A stretch of 64,000 nucleotides of DNA from Ga0077527 sp964433345 (lineage in GTDB: Bacteria; Pseudomonadota; Gammaproteobacteria; Burkholderiales; SG8-41), in NCBI GenBank assembly GCA_964433345.1, contig CAYSQJ010000006.1:186001-250000 (forward strand), in the 5' to 3' direction. Below are positions 37,081 through 45,896 of the stretch, one piece after another. The notes beneath the pieces are model-generated. The model ran no database searches. It saw nothing but the letters and a program-made list of their open reading frames with translations, and was not told the origin of the DNA. The translations under genes were made by a program, and so were the position numbers. How positions within the stretch are numbered: position 1 is the first letter of the stretch; each line of letters starts with the position of its first letter.

Positions 37081-37447
37081 CGCTGGGGCAAAGCAGTAAA
37101 TCATCACCTCGCAACAAACAAAAAATATCACCCGACATGTAGTTCTTTTGCGCAGGCGGAGGAAACGCAGTGGTTTTATCTTTCTTTATCGCCCTTGAAG
37201 GAAAAGGAACCAAAGATGTTGCCTGATGCGGAATGTATTCAGCGACCTGAAACAGCATCCCCCCCTTACTTCCGGGCGATCTGCTCCAGCTAATGCCTAG
37301 AATTTCACCCTCGCCATGGGAAAATGTGCGGCTCGCCGTTGTATCAAGGTTGTTATGCGCGTCCAACAAAAATTGCTCCAATGGCTTATGTTTTGCACCC
37401 CAAGCTACTCTGCGATAGTAGATCGTGCGCTCTTTTATATTTTTCAC
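37001..37447 (-). pseudogene. Unrecognised gene truncated at the CaiB fragment
   Basis: A GTG at 37447 follows GGGGGAG and opens a frame with KERTIYYRRVAWGAKHKPLE, FSHGEGEILGISWSRSPGSK and KNYMSGDIFCLLRGDDLLLC. Down to about 37085 it reads like a real protein. The last ~28 residues are the CaiB segment in the wrong frame, so the gene lost its 3' part in the rearrangement. The beta-strand pattern and DDLLLC step recall uncharacterised phage-defence or toxin proteins, but no family can be named. Confidence 0.5.
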
Positions 37448-37652
37448 CTTTACTCCCCCGTTTAATATTGTTGGGGGGAGTATCGCACGGAGCGGTATAC
37501 ACCATAAAAAACGCAAAAATAGCTGGTTTTAAGCCGGCGCAGAACTCCGAAAAGTACGCCTCCAATTGAGCCTGCGCCTCTTCATGAATACCGGCGCATA
37601 GATTCGTTTTAACGACACATGACAGCTAATCAATGCGTTCTGTGTAAATCCG

Positions 37653-38312
37653 CTACCTCAGCAACTCTGGCCCTTCGTTGCGTGAATTGTTCACACGGGT
37701 GCTAACAACACGTTCCTGCATCTCATCCGCCGGATAAGGCACCAGCAGTGTCTGTAAGCCGTTGCCGTCCACGTTGGACGGATCTATCCAGGTATCAATA
37801 CCATCGGCCGACAGGATTACGGGCATGCGGTCGTGCACGGGCGCCATGATCTCGTTGGCTTCCGTAGTGATGATCGCAAAACTCTCGATCACCTTGTCGT
37901 CGGGTCCCCGCCAATGCTCCCAAATGCCCGCCGCGGCAAACTGCTCAGCATTTAGCATGCTGAAGTAGTGCGGGATTTTCCCTTCTGGTGTGGTCTTCCA
38001 TTCGTAGAATCCCGCCATTGGGATGATGCAGCGCCTTCGCTTGAAGGCAGCACGGAATGAGGGTTTTTCAGCCACGGTCTCGCCGCGGGCATTGTTCATT
38101 CGGACGCCCTCCTTTGGATCCTTTGCCCAGGGTGGTATCAACCCCCACTTCATACCGACCAATTCACGATTTCCCCCGCCCCGGATTACTGGCATGACCA
38201 GCGTAGGCGCTGCGTTATAACGCGCCCGGAACGGCTCGGCGATGTCCCGTCCCTTCACCTTCCAAAAGCGTTCGATCTCGGCCTGATCCTTGGTGACGTA
38301 GCGGCCGCACAT
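37653..38312 (-). CDS. SOS response-associated peptidase (SRAP, YedK/HMCES family)
   Basis: The 219-residue protein starts MCGRYV at 38312, exposing Cys2 after Met removal, the residue that forms a thiazolidine crosslink with abasic sites in single-stranded DNA. ARYNAAPTL, MKWGLIPPWAKDPKEGVRMN and the conserved CIIPMAGFYEWK follow, with PVHDRMPVIL holding the His. It shields abasic sites from error-prone processing. It starts 2 bp after umuC stops, so it belongs to the same SOS operon. Confidence 0.95.
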   Translation of the reverse strand: MCGRYVTKDQAEIERFWKVKGRDIAEPFRARYNAAPTLVMPVIRGGGNRELVGMKWGLIPPWAKDPKEGVRMNNARGETVAEKPSFRAAFKRRRCIIPMAGFYEWKTTPEGKIPHYFSMLNAEQFAAAGIWEHWRGPDDKVIESFAIITTEANEIMAPVHDRMPVILSADGIDTWIDPSNVDGNGLQTLLVPYPADEMQERVVSTRVNNSRNEGPELLR

Positions 38313-38314
38313 GT

Positions 38315-39592
38315 TCAGGCTGCCCGGACGACTGCTATTTCGTCCCACGATGTCGTATAACGGGGCGTCCTGCGGTCGGTAAGCATGCGCCAAGGCTTGC
38401 GGATGCCGGCGCCGGCGAAGGTGATGGCGTTCATTCCGTATGTCCTGTTGATTTTGTCCAGGGTGCCCATCAGGCGTGCTGAACGCGCCCGGTCATAACC
38501 AGAGAATAAATCATCCTGAACCGCTGCGGCAGGCTGCAGGCCGGTCAGGATCACCCCGGCTTTCTTGTATTCGTAGCCTGGCTTGTAGATGCGCTGCAGG
38601 ATATGCATTGCAGCTGCTGCCAGGCGCCGGGTATCGTCGCTGGCGACTGTCAGCGGCACCTGCGCCGTCCTTGAATACTGACGGGCTCCCTCCTTGAAGA
38701 AATTGGTGTTGATGAATACCGAAACCCTGCTGCAGGCCGATCCCTGAGTGCGCATGCGCTCTGCAGCGCGGGTCACGTAGCTGAGGACGGCCTCTTTGAG
38801 TTCCGGCAGCGTGGTCACCGGCCGGCCAAAGCTGCGGCTGCAGAGAATCTGCTCCTTGCGCGGGGCGGCGTCTTCCAGATCGAGGCAGGACAACCCGTTC
38901 AGTTCGGCAACCGTGCGCTCCATCACCACACCGAACCGCTGCCGGATCATTGCCTTGTCGGCCTGACGCAATCCTTGCACGGTGGTGATACCCATGGTGG
39001 CCAGGTGAGCGTTGAGTTTCCGGCCGACGCCCCACACTTCCCCCACCTCAATCCCTTGCATCTTGGCGGTGGTGTCCGCCGCCGACAGCCCAGACCAGTC
39101 GAACACTCCTTCGTATTGCTTCTGCTTTTTGGCGACGTGGTTGGCCAGCTTGGCTAATGTCTTCGAGGCGCCGATACCGACGCAGGTGGTAATCCCGGTT
39201 AGCTTGCGAACCCGGTTACGTATCACTCGGCCATGTGCGACGCTATCGACCACCATGCCGGTGAAGTCCAGAAAACACTCATCAATCGAATAAATCTCTT
39301 GCTCCGGTGCGAACCCGCCCAAGATCGTCATCATGCGTGCGCTCATGTCGCCGTAAAGGGTGTAGTTGCTGCTGAGCCATACCAGGCCATGCGACTTGAC
39401 CAAGTGCCTCACCTCGAAAAACGGCACGCCCATCTTGATGCCGAGCGCCTTGGCCTCGTCGCTTCGTGACACCACGCAGCCGTCATTATTCGACAGCACC
39501 ACCACTGGCCGCCCGACGAGCCGCGGATCGAATACGCGCTCGCAGGACACATAGAAGTTATTGCCATCCACCAGCGCTATCGAGCGGGTCAT
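38315..39592 (-). CDS. umuC: DNA polymerase V catalytic subunit (UmuC-like)
   Basis: This 425-residue Y-family polymerase starts MTRSIALVDGNNFYVSCERV with the first metal Asp, then SIDECFLDF with the catalytic Asp-Glu. A thumb/HhH region (GVWGVGRKLNAHLATMG) and a little-finger domain precede a C-terminal UmuC-specific region. It carries out mutagenic translesion synthesis once UmuD is processed. The ATG overlaps the umuD stop (ATGA). Accessory copies are common on plasmids and islands. Confidence 0.93.
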   Translation of the reverse strand: MTRSIALVDGNNFYVSCERVFDPRLVGRPVVVLSNNDGCVVSRSDEAKALGIKMGVPFFEVRHLVKSHGLVWLSSNYTLYGDMSARMMTILGGFAPEQEIYSIDECFLDFTGMVVDSVAHGRVIRNRVRKLTGITTCVGIGASKTLAKLANHVAKKQKQYEGVFDWSGLSAADTTAKMQGIEVGEVWGVGRKLNAHLATMGITTVQGLRQADKAMIRQRFGVVMERTVAELNGLSCLDLEDAAPRKEQILCSRSFGRPVTTLPELKEAVLSYVTRAAERMRTQGSACSRVSVFINTNFFKEGARQYSRTAQVPLTVASDDTRRLAAAAMHILQRIYKPGYEYKKAGVILTGLQPAAAVQDDLFSGYDRARSARLMGTLDKINRTYGMNAITFAGAGIRKPWRMLTDRRTPRYTTSWDEIAVVRAA

Positions 39593-40032
39593 GGCTTGTG
39601 GATCACATACGTCACCACGCCCCAAACCTGCAACTCCTGAGCATCGCCGACGACAATGCTTGCATAAGCTGGGTTCTCAGGCTGCAGGATCGCCCGCCCG
39701 CCTATCAGCCGCAGCCGCTTGACAGTGAGGTCGCCGTCAATGGCTGCGACAACTACGCAACCGCTGACTGACTCCGCAGCCCGGTCAACCACCAGCAGAT
39801 CGCTGTTGTGGATACCGGCGCCAGTCATTGAGTCGCCTTTGACGCGAAAATAGAACGTGGATTCAGGGTGTAGAGACAGGTATTCGACGATATCGAGCCT
39901 GTCGTCCATGTGGTCAGTCGCCGGGGACGGAAAACCCGCTCTGACCGGCGCAGCGAACAAGGGGAGTGCCTGCCGGACTGGTGCTAATGCAGGAGGAATC
40001 GGGGCGCTAGCTGGAATGTTGGCAGGGTTCAT
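39589..40032 (-). CDS. umuD: UmuD-like S24 protein, polymerase V regulatory subunit
   Basis: The 147-residue protein has Ala32-Gly33 (VRAGFPSPA) as cleavage bond, Ser68 in GDSMTGAGI and Lys105 in DLTVKRL, the complete LexA/UmuD self-cleavage dyad. RecA-stimulated loss of the N-terminal arm activates UmuC. The first ~25 residues are Ala/Pro-rich and longer than in E. coli UmuD. A LexA box ends one base before the start codon. In contrast to the repressor at 14330 its active site is intact. Confidence 0.93.
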   Translation of the reverse strand: MNPANIPASAPIPPALAPVRQALPLFAAPVRAGFPSPATDHMDDRLDIVEYLSLHPESTFYFRVKGDSMTGAGIHNSDLLVVDRAAESVSGCVVVAAIDGDLTVKRLRLIGGRAILQPENPAYASIVVGDAQELQVWGVVTYVIHKP

Positions 40033-40033
40033 A

Positions 40034-40049
40034 CTGTAATTATATACAG
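40034..40049 (-). promoter_or_regulatory. LexA box of the umuD-umuC-SRAP operon
   Basis: CTGTAATTATATACAG fits the CTGT-N8-ACAG consensus of beta/gammaproteobacterial LexA and lies immediately before the umuD ATG on the minus strand. Confidence 0.88.
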
Positions 40050-40228
40050 CATTCTTCTGCCCACATGACCTAGCGCCGCCGCGGCCATGACACAAACAGT
40101 GTCAGGCACGCAAAAAACTATTTCAATCAACGATTTATTAGAAATAAGTAAAAGAGGCGATTACAAAGGGTCAATCGTAGATCGTCTTTTCAACTTGACT
40201 TGCCCAAAGATTATGGACAATTCATAAC

Positions 40229-41137
40229 TTACGCCGCCAAAAGAGGTGAGCCTTCGAGGGAAACTGACTCGCGTCCGTCGACGCCAACCGGAACGTTGCC
40301 AACAAGCGTTGTCCGGTATAGTTCGCGCGCGAAATCACTTTCATTGATGTCTCGCGGCGCGAGGTGGGCCGTTGCCCTGTTGTCCCACATGGCAACGGTG
40401 TTCGGTTCCCATTTAACGCGGACGGTGAACTCCGGCCGGATGGCATGGGTTTTCAGCATTGCCATTAGCGCGGTGCTCTCGGTTGAGGTCAGGCCGACGA
40501 TTTCTCGCAGGAACTTAGGACTGACGAACAGAATGCGTTCACCAGATTCCGGGTGCACTCGAACGATCGGGTGTTCGCTCGTCTTCTGGTTCTGGGCGAT
40601 CCGGTCGAGGAAATCCTGATTCGCCCTGACGCCGGGATAAGTGAGGTAGGTGTGAACGCCGCGCAGTCCGTCAACAAATGCGCGCAACGTCGGCGACAAA
40701 GCCCGGTAGGCCGCACCGAGATCAGTCCACTGTGTGTCGCCCCCATAGGGGGGAACGTTGACACCCCACAGAATCGACCCGGTCGGCGGGTTGATTGCCG
40801 GCGTCAGATCGGTATGCCATCCGGTCCATGGTTCGAAGATCGGTTGGCCAGTCTGGCGCGCTTTGTGACGGTTTTTTATGACTCCATACACTTCCGGGAA
40901 ATCCTCGTCGACGGCGTGAATATGGTGGCCGCGCGACAATGGTCCGAATTGTTTCGAAACGACGACGAAACTTGCCTTGTCGAGATTTTGATTGCGAAAC
41001 ACCAGCACCTTCCACTTGACGAAGGCCGCCCAGATTTCGTCGCGCTGCTGCTGCGACAACATCTGTGATAGATCGGCTCCGACGATTTCGGCGCCAATGG
41101 TCATAGCGAGAGGTTTGATTTCAATTAATTCAGGCAT
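40229..41137 (-). CDS. TauD/TfdA-family Fe(II)/2-oxoglutarate dioxygenase (copy A)
   Basis: The 302-residue enzyme has the metal triad His108-x-Asp110 (GWHTDLTPA) and His258 (WDNRATAHLAPRD), with Arg near 271-275 for 2-oxoglutarate. RVHPESGER is the usual family turn. Members hydroxylate taurine, alkyl sulfates, phenoxyacetates and related compounds. It diverges from copies B-D. It is convergent with no neighbour and follows the first Bug receptor on the same strand. The substrate cannot be deduced. Confidence 0.9.
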   Translation of the reverse strand: MPELIEIKPLAMTIGAEIVGADLSQMLSQQQRDEIWAAFVKWKVLVFRNQNLDKASFVVVSKQFGPLSRGHHIHAVDEDFPEVYGVIKNRHKARQTGQPIFEPWTGWHTDLTPAINPPTGSILWGVNVPPYGGDTQWTDLGAAYRALSPTLRAFVDGLRGVHTYLTYPGVRANQDFLDRIAQNQKTSEHPIVRVHPESGERILFVSPKFLREIVGLTSTESTALMAMLKTHAIRPEFTVRVKWEPNTVAMWDNRATAHLAPRDINESDFARELYRTTLVGNVPVGVDGRESVSLEGSPLLAA

Positions 41138-41230
41138 TTGTGCAGAACGACAAGATCGACGTCCCCTTGAGGGTCCAACGTCCAATCCACAATCGTTAGA
41201 ATCATCGAAGGCTTTGGTTGCCCATTGAGC

Positions 41231-42196
41231 CTAGTTTGAGATTCCTGCGTCTCTTTGGGTTTTAGTCCATTTAGTTACTTCGCTCAGAATAAATTTCGAG
41301 AATTGGTCAGTTGAACTGGGGGCCGTCTCGCCACCGAGACTCGTGTAGAAATTCTTAATATCCTGACTATTCAGGATCTTCACAATTTCCTCGTTGAGTC
41401 GCTTAAGGATAGCGTCTGGCGTTTTTGCCGGCGCAAGTATCCCCCACCATTGACCTACTTCATAGCCTGAAACGCCGGATTCGCTGATGGTTGGCAGATC
41501 AGGAAAAACTGAAAACCGCTTCTGAGTCCCTACCGCAATTGGCCTTAGTTTTCCTGCCTTTATGTGAACAAGGGTCGGAGCCACCGGTGCAAACATGAGG
41601 TCGAGGCGACCGGCAATCAAGTCCACAACCGCTGGGCCGCTTCCTTTGTAGGGAACATGAACCATCTTAACTTTAGCTAGGATGTTAAATAACTCGCCCG
41701 CTAGGTGATTCATACTACCCGTGCCTGGCGAACCAAAATTGAGTTGTTTAGGCATCGCTTTCGCCAACTTAACCAAATCATTAACTGACTTTGCGGGCAC
41801 GACAGGATTAACCAGAAGAATAATTGGGCTTGTCATGAGCAATGAGATTGGCGCGAGATCTTTTACAGGGTCGTAGGAAAGATTTTTATAATATCCCGGA
41901 GCCGTGCCAAGTGGACCTGCGCTTCCGATGAGCAAGGTGTAACCATCTGGCGTTGACGTCGCTACTCGAGCAGTTCCTATAGTGCCACCTGCGCCGCCAC
42001 GATTATCTATGATGATAGGTTTTCCAAAAGCTTCTGAGAGTTTCTGCGCTAGCGGGCGACCAACGAGATCATTGGTTCCACCTGGCGCAAATGGAACAAC
42101 AATCGTAACGGGTTTAGAAGGGTATGACTGAGCAACAGCAAGGTTAGACACGCAAGCTATGGCGATCATGAAATATAAACATGTCCGATACATCAT
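41231..42196 (-). CDS. Bug/TctC-type substrate-binding protein (1)
   Basis: The 321-residue periplasmic receptor has a signal peptide (cleavage near SNLAVAQ) and the conserved IVVPFAPGGTNDLVGRPLAQ loop, IIIDNRGGAGGTIG and HVPYKGSGPAVVDLIAGRLD segments. Bug proteins bind small organic acids for tripartite tricarboxylate transporters or for signalling. No TctA/TctB membrane genes exist in the window. AAAGGAG precedes the two adjacent ATGs. It lies 20 bp after the SDR gene, so the two are probably one transcript, with dioxygenase A further downstream. Confidence 0.92.
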   Translation of the reverse strand: MMYRTCLYFMIAIACVSNLAVAQSYPSKPVTIVVPFAPGGTNDLVGRPLAQKLSEAFGKPIIIDNRGGAGGTIGTARVATSTPDGYTLLIGSAGPLGTAPGYYKNLSYDPVKDLAPISLLMTSPIILLVNPVVPAKSVNDLVKLAKAMPKQLNFGSPGTGSMNHLAGELFNILAKVKMVHVPYKGSGPAVVDLIAGRLDLMFAPVAPTLVHIKAGKLRPIAVGTQKRFSVFPDLPTISESGVSGYEVGQWWGILAPAKTPDAILKRLNEEIVKILNSQDIKNFYTSLGGETAPSSTDQFSKFILSEVTKWTKTQRDAGISN

Positions 42197-42215
42197 GTCT
42201 CCTTTTCTGAGTTGA

Positions 42216-43034
42216 CTAGTCAGCAGCCCGGCGAACTTCGCCACCATTAATCAAAAAAACATCTCCGCTAATCCAACGCGAGTGTGGCCCGCAAAGGTAG
42301 CGTGCGAGTTCAGCAACCTCTTCGACAGTTCCTGGTCGCTTTATCGGTATTGTAGACAGCCGCTTATCCCATTTGACGGGGTCTCGCAGAACATCTATTC
42401 GAGCAGTATCCAGAAAACCTGGAGCAATTACATTAGCTGTTATTCCGTGCGGCCCAAGCTCATCGGCAAGCGAAGAATTCAGCGCATGAATGCCAGCCTT
42501 TGAGGCTGCATATGCAGCAAACGTGGCCGGAGCTTTAAGTGCTGCTCCCGAGGAAATGTTGACGATACTTCCCCCATCACCTTGAGCGACCATTTGCTTT
42601 GCAACATATTTTGAGCAGAGCATCGTTCCAGTAAGATTTACGTCGATTATCGTCCGCCACAAATCGTCATCTAGCTCAAGCAATGGGACTCGATCGCCTG
42701 CACGGGGATAAGTAGCGTTATTTACGAGAATATCGATGCGCCCCATTTTCTGCACAGTCTCGTGCACTAAACGCTGTGCATCTTGGGGTTTGCACACATT
42801 CATGAATACCGCATGAGAACGAACGCCAAGCGCCAGTATTTCTTTAGCAACATCCACTAATCCCCTCCACCCTTCGTCTCGCTCTTCAGGGGTAAGATTA
42901 GGCGGCTGCCGATCACTTCCAGTTACAACGATATCCGCACCCGCTCGAGCGAGCGCCAAAGCAATTGCCCGTCCAAGTCCGCGCTTACGTGTCGCCCCAC
43001 TGATGATGGCTACTTTCTGCGACAGCTCTTTCAC
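42216..43034 (-). CDS. SDR-family oxidoreductase
   Basis: The 272-residue short-chain dehydrogenase has a nucleotide loop with the variant spacing SGATRKRGLGRAIALALARA, VNNATYPRAG, and the catalytic Ser (NISSG) and Tyr-Lys (AAYAASKAGIHA). It oxidises or reduces a hydroxyl/carbonyl group with NAD(P). The GTG start follows GGAGGAGCTC. Promoter sequence must lie in the 284-bp gap to the divergent carboxyltransferase gene. Confidence 0.9.
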   Translation of the reverse strand: MKELSQKVAIISGATRKRGLGRAIALALARAGADIVVTGSDRQPPNLTPEERDEGWRGLVDVAKEILALGVRSHAVFMNVCKPQDAQRLVHETVQKMGRIDILVNNATYPRAGDRVPLLELDDDLWRTIIDVNLTGTMLCSKYVAKQMVAQGDGGSIVNISSGAALKAPATFAAYAASKAGIHALNSSLADELGPHGITANVIAPGFLDTARIDVLRDPVKWDKRLSTIPIKRPGTVEEVAELARYLCGPHSRWISGDVFLINGGEVRRAAD

Positions 43035-43318
43035 GTATAGAGCTCCTCCTCATTGACAATCAACCATGGGTTGCAATCTTGATCTTGACGACCAATGTGC
43101 AAACCGTACCTGACTGTGCATCCACTCTTGTAGTTTTTATTTGAGTGTTTGTGGATTGCTTTTTGCTAGATTTGAGTCATCAGATTACCTTGGAACATGT
43201 CACCATGACAATGCATAAGCTATGATAAATAAGAATAAAACGACACATCGTGGAATCAATGTGCGCAGCAACATTACAGCACCTACCCTACTCTTTTCAC
43301 TTCAATCAGGAGGAAACA

Positions 43319-44854
43319 ATGTCATTTGATGATTTGATCCGCGAGTATCAGCAGCGGAGAGAAAAGGCACTTGCCATGGGTGGTGCAGAAAAACTTGCGA
43401 AGCGTAGAGCACAGGGGCATCTCAACGCACGCGAACGTCTGGATTACCTTCTCGATCCAGGAAGCATGCAAGAAATGGGACTATTCGCCACTTCATCTCG
43501 ACCAGAATTACGCGAGAAAACCCCTGCCGACGCGAAAATAACGGTATTCGGCAAGATTAATCAACGAAACGTGGCAGTAGTTTCCAATGATCTGACGGTC
43601 TTGGGCGCATCCAGTGCAGTTACAAACGGAAAGAAAATTAAATTTCTTAAATCTGTCTCCAGTCGTCGTGGCCTACCTCTCATTTTTCTAGGTGAATCTT
43701 CAGGCGCGCGAATGCCGGACCGAATGGGAGCTTTAGGTCGGACCATTGCTGGTTTGGATCCAAATGAGTTTTTACGTTTGCGGGAAACGCCATGGGTTTC
43801 TGCTCTTTTAGGACCTTGTTACGGCTCTTCGACGTGGTATGCGTGCATGTCGGATTTCGTAGTGATGCGGAAAGGGGCCGCGATGGCTGTCTCCAGCAAC
43901 AAAGTGACTTCTGGAGCCATCGGACAACCAATCGATTCCGAGGAATTAGGAGGATGGCGTCTTCATACCGAAAAGAGCGGGCTAGTAGATGCAGTAGTTG
44001 ATACTGACGAAGAGGCGCTCGATACAGTTAAACGATTTCTGGGTTACATGCCAAGTCATCACAACGAATCGCCCCCAGAGTGGCCAGTACCCGAGAATTC
44101 TGAAGTTGCGTGCAAAGAAATTCTCAAGCTGCTACCAGAGTCACGGACGGCGGTTTACGATGTCCGTAAGATTATTACGGCAATTGCAGATATTGGGAGT
44201 GTATTTGAATTAAAAGCACGATTTGGAAAATCCATTACCACCGCTCTTGCAAGATTGGATGGTAGAACTGTTGGATTTATCGCAAATAATCCGCTTTTCA
44301 AAGGCGGCGCCATGGATGTCGATTCATGCAACAAGGCAATCAATTTTATTGTCTTATGTGACTCATATAATATTCCAATAGTCTTCCTAGTCGATCAACC
44401 AGGGTTCTTGATAGGCTTGGAAGGTGAGATGCGTGCAGCACCTGGCCGCATCATAAATTGGATGAATGCATTACCACTTTGCACAGTTCCGCGGCTGTCG
44501 ATCATCATGCGAAAGAGCTACGGCCAAGGCTATCTCAATATGGGAGGTAGCCAGAACTCAGACCAGAACGCATGCTGGGTTACGGCGGACCTCGGCTTCA
44601 TGGATCCAGTCTTGAGTGTCAAAGTTGTCCACGGAATCACTGAGCAAGATGATCCCGCTCGCTTTAAGGAAGCTCTAGTGGAGATGAATAGAAATAGTGC
44701 TCCGTGGGAACTAGCGGCACTTTTCGAAACACACGACATCATCGATCCGCGCGACACAAGGAGTTGGCTGATCAAATCGTTGGATGTGCATCGGATGCGC
44801 CTAACCCATGGCGTCGGACAGCACAGGCTAAGCAGCTGGCCGACAACTTTCTAG
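43319..44854 (+). CDS. Acyl-CoA carboxylase carboxyltransferase subunit
   Basis: The 511-residue protein belongs to the PccB/MccB family: two crotonase-fold halves with RRAQGHLNARERLDYLLDPG, FLGESSGARMPDRMGALGR and the second-half VFLVDQPGFLIGLEGE. It would transfer CO2 from biotin to an acyl-CoA, or from an acyl-CoA in a decarboxylase. No biotin carboxylase or biotin carrier gene is in the window. AGGAGGAAACA precedes the ATG at 43319. It is divergent from the SDR-Bug transcript and convergent with the FAH gene. Confidence 0.9.
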   Translation: MSFDDLIREYQQRREKALAMGGAEKLAKRRAQGHLNARERLDYLLDPGSMQEMGLFATSSRPELREKTPADAKITVFGKINQRNVAVVSNDLTVLGASSAVTNGKKIKFLKSVSSRRGLPLIFLGESSGARMPDRMGALGRTIAGLDPNEFLRLRETPWVSALLGPCYGSSTWYACMSDFVVMRKGAAMAVSSNKVTSGAIGQPIDSEELGGWRLHTEKSGLVDAVVDTDEEALDTVKRFLGYMPSHHNESPPEWPVPENSEVACKEILKLLPESRTAVYDVRKIITAIADIGSVFELKARFGKSITTALARLDGRTVGFIANNPLFKGGAMDVDSCNKAINFIVLCDSYNIPIVFLVDQPGFLIGLEGEMRAAPGRIINWMNALPLCTVPRLSIIMRKSYGQGYLNMGGSQNSDQNACWVTADLGFMDPVLSVKVVHGITEQDDPARFKEALVEMNRNSAPWELAALFETHDIIDPRDTRSWLIKSLDVHRMRLTHGVGQHRLSSWPTTF

Positions 44855-44938
44855 TTTGCGTAAACCCCTGTTCCACCATTGGGAATGGCGGCGACAGAAG
44901 CGTAAGTGACTCAGTTTAGGTGCTGCTATTCTTGGGTA

Positions 44939-45874
44939 TCAAGTCGGACTTTTTGCATACTTACCTGATATCTGAGGAGTCTGCCCCTCAAGCCCTTTCT
45001 GCTGTCTTTGCAAACGGGTTTCACGTGCCCATTTGCGTTGCAATGGATCACTTACGTTAATTCTAAGACGGCCCATTGTCTCGGTCTCTAGTTCTACCAA
45101 GTCTCCGTCCTGAAAGGGATTAAGGCCTCGGTGATTTGTCCCCAGAGCAAGGATGTCTCCTGGATGCAATGTATGTATCGAAGTTACCCACTCAATACAG
45201 CGCGGTATTTTATGTGCCATATCGCTTGTATTGTAGTCTTGCATCAATACCCCGTTTACCCAAAGCTTAACCTGTAGCTTGTGAGGATCTGCTACCTCGT
45301 CAGCCGTAACAATGTATGGCCCAATTGGCGCGAATGTATCGCGAGATTTCATTTGGTAAAAGGTATTCCCGGTCGGCAAAAGTCCACGGGCAGATCCATC
45401 AATAAAATTCATATAACCGAATATATATTTCATTGCGTCTTCGGCTTTTACATTTGCTGCACGCTTACCAATAACCAGTGCTAATTCCGCCTCCCCTTCA
45501 AAAATCGTCGACGGCACGTCTGGCAAGACCATCGTGTCTCCATATCCGATAATTGCACTTGGCGACTTATGAAATGCATTAATTGGCGCAGGCTCTTTGC
45601 GCGTCCCATCCTCCATGTAATTTACGGCCATGCAGACAATATTACGGGGGCCGGGTAAGGGTGGTCGCACTTTAATGTTAGCTATAGGCACCCCAGCGGC
45701 ACTCTTTAATATTGAATGTATTTGATCTTTGAATTGATCAAAATTTTCCACCAAGCCATTTATCAAATCCTGAGGGACAACATGTGGGATACCACTAACT
45801 ACATTGGTAATGTCAACTACGTTGTCGCCCTTCAATACCCCGAGCTTGTAATCATCAAAGAACAAGATTTTCAT
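44939..45874 (-). CDS. Fumarylacetoacetate hydrolase (FAH) family protein
   Basis: The 311-residue enzyme has the FAH C-terminal fold with metal ligands in FEGEAELALVIGK (Glu-x-Glu), an Asp in NFIDGSARG and a catalytic region AVNYMEDGTRKEPAPINAFH. Members hydrolyse or decarboxylate C-C bonds of 2,4-diketo acids and related aromatic-degradation products. It lies just before Bug 2 on the same strand, within 22 bp, so it is likely co-transcribed. Confidence 0.9.
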   Translation of the reverse strand: MKILFFDDYKLGVLKGDNVVDITNVVSGIPHVVPQDLINGLVENFDQFKDQIHSILKSAAGVPIANIKVRPPLPGPRNIVCMAVNYMEDGTRKEPAPINAFHKSPSAIIGYGDTMVLPDVPSTIFEGEAELALVIGKRAANVKAEDAMKYIFGYMNFIDGSARGLLPTGNTFYQMKSRDTFAPIGPYIVTADEVADPHKLQVKLWVNGVLMQDYNTSDMAHKIPRCIEWVTSIHTLHPGDILALGTNHRGLNPFQDGDLVELETETMGRLRINVSDPLQRKWARETRLQRQQKGLEGQTPQISGKYAKSPT

Positions 45875-45896
45875 AATTATTCCGTTGTTAAAAAGC

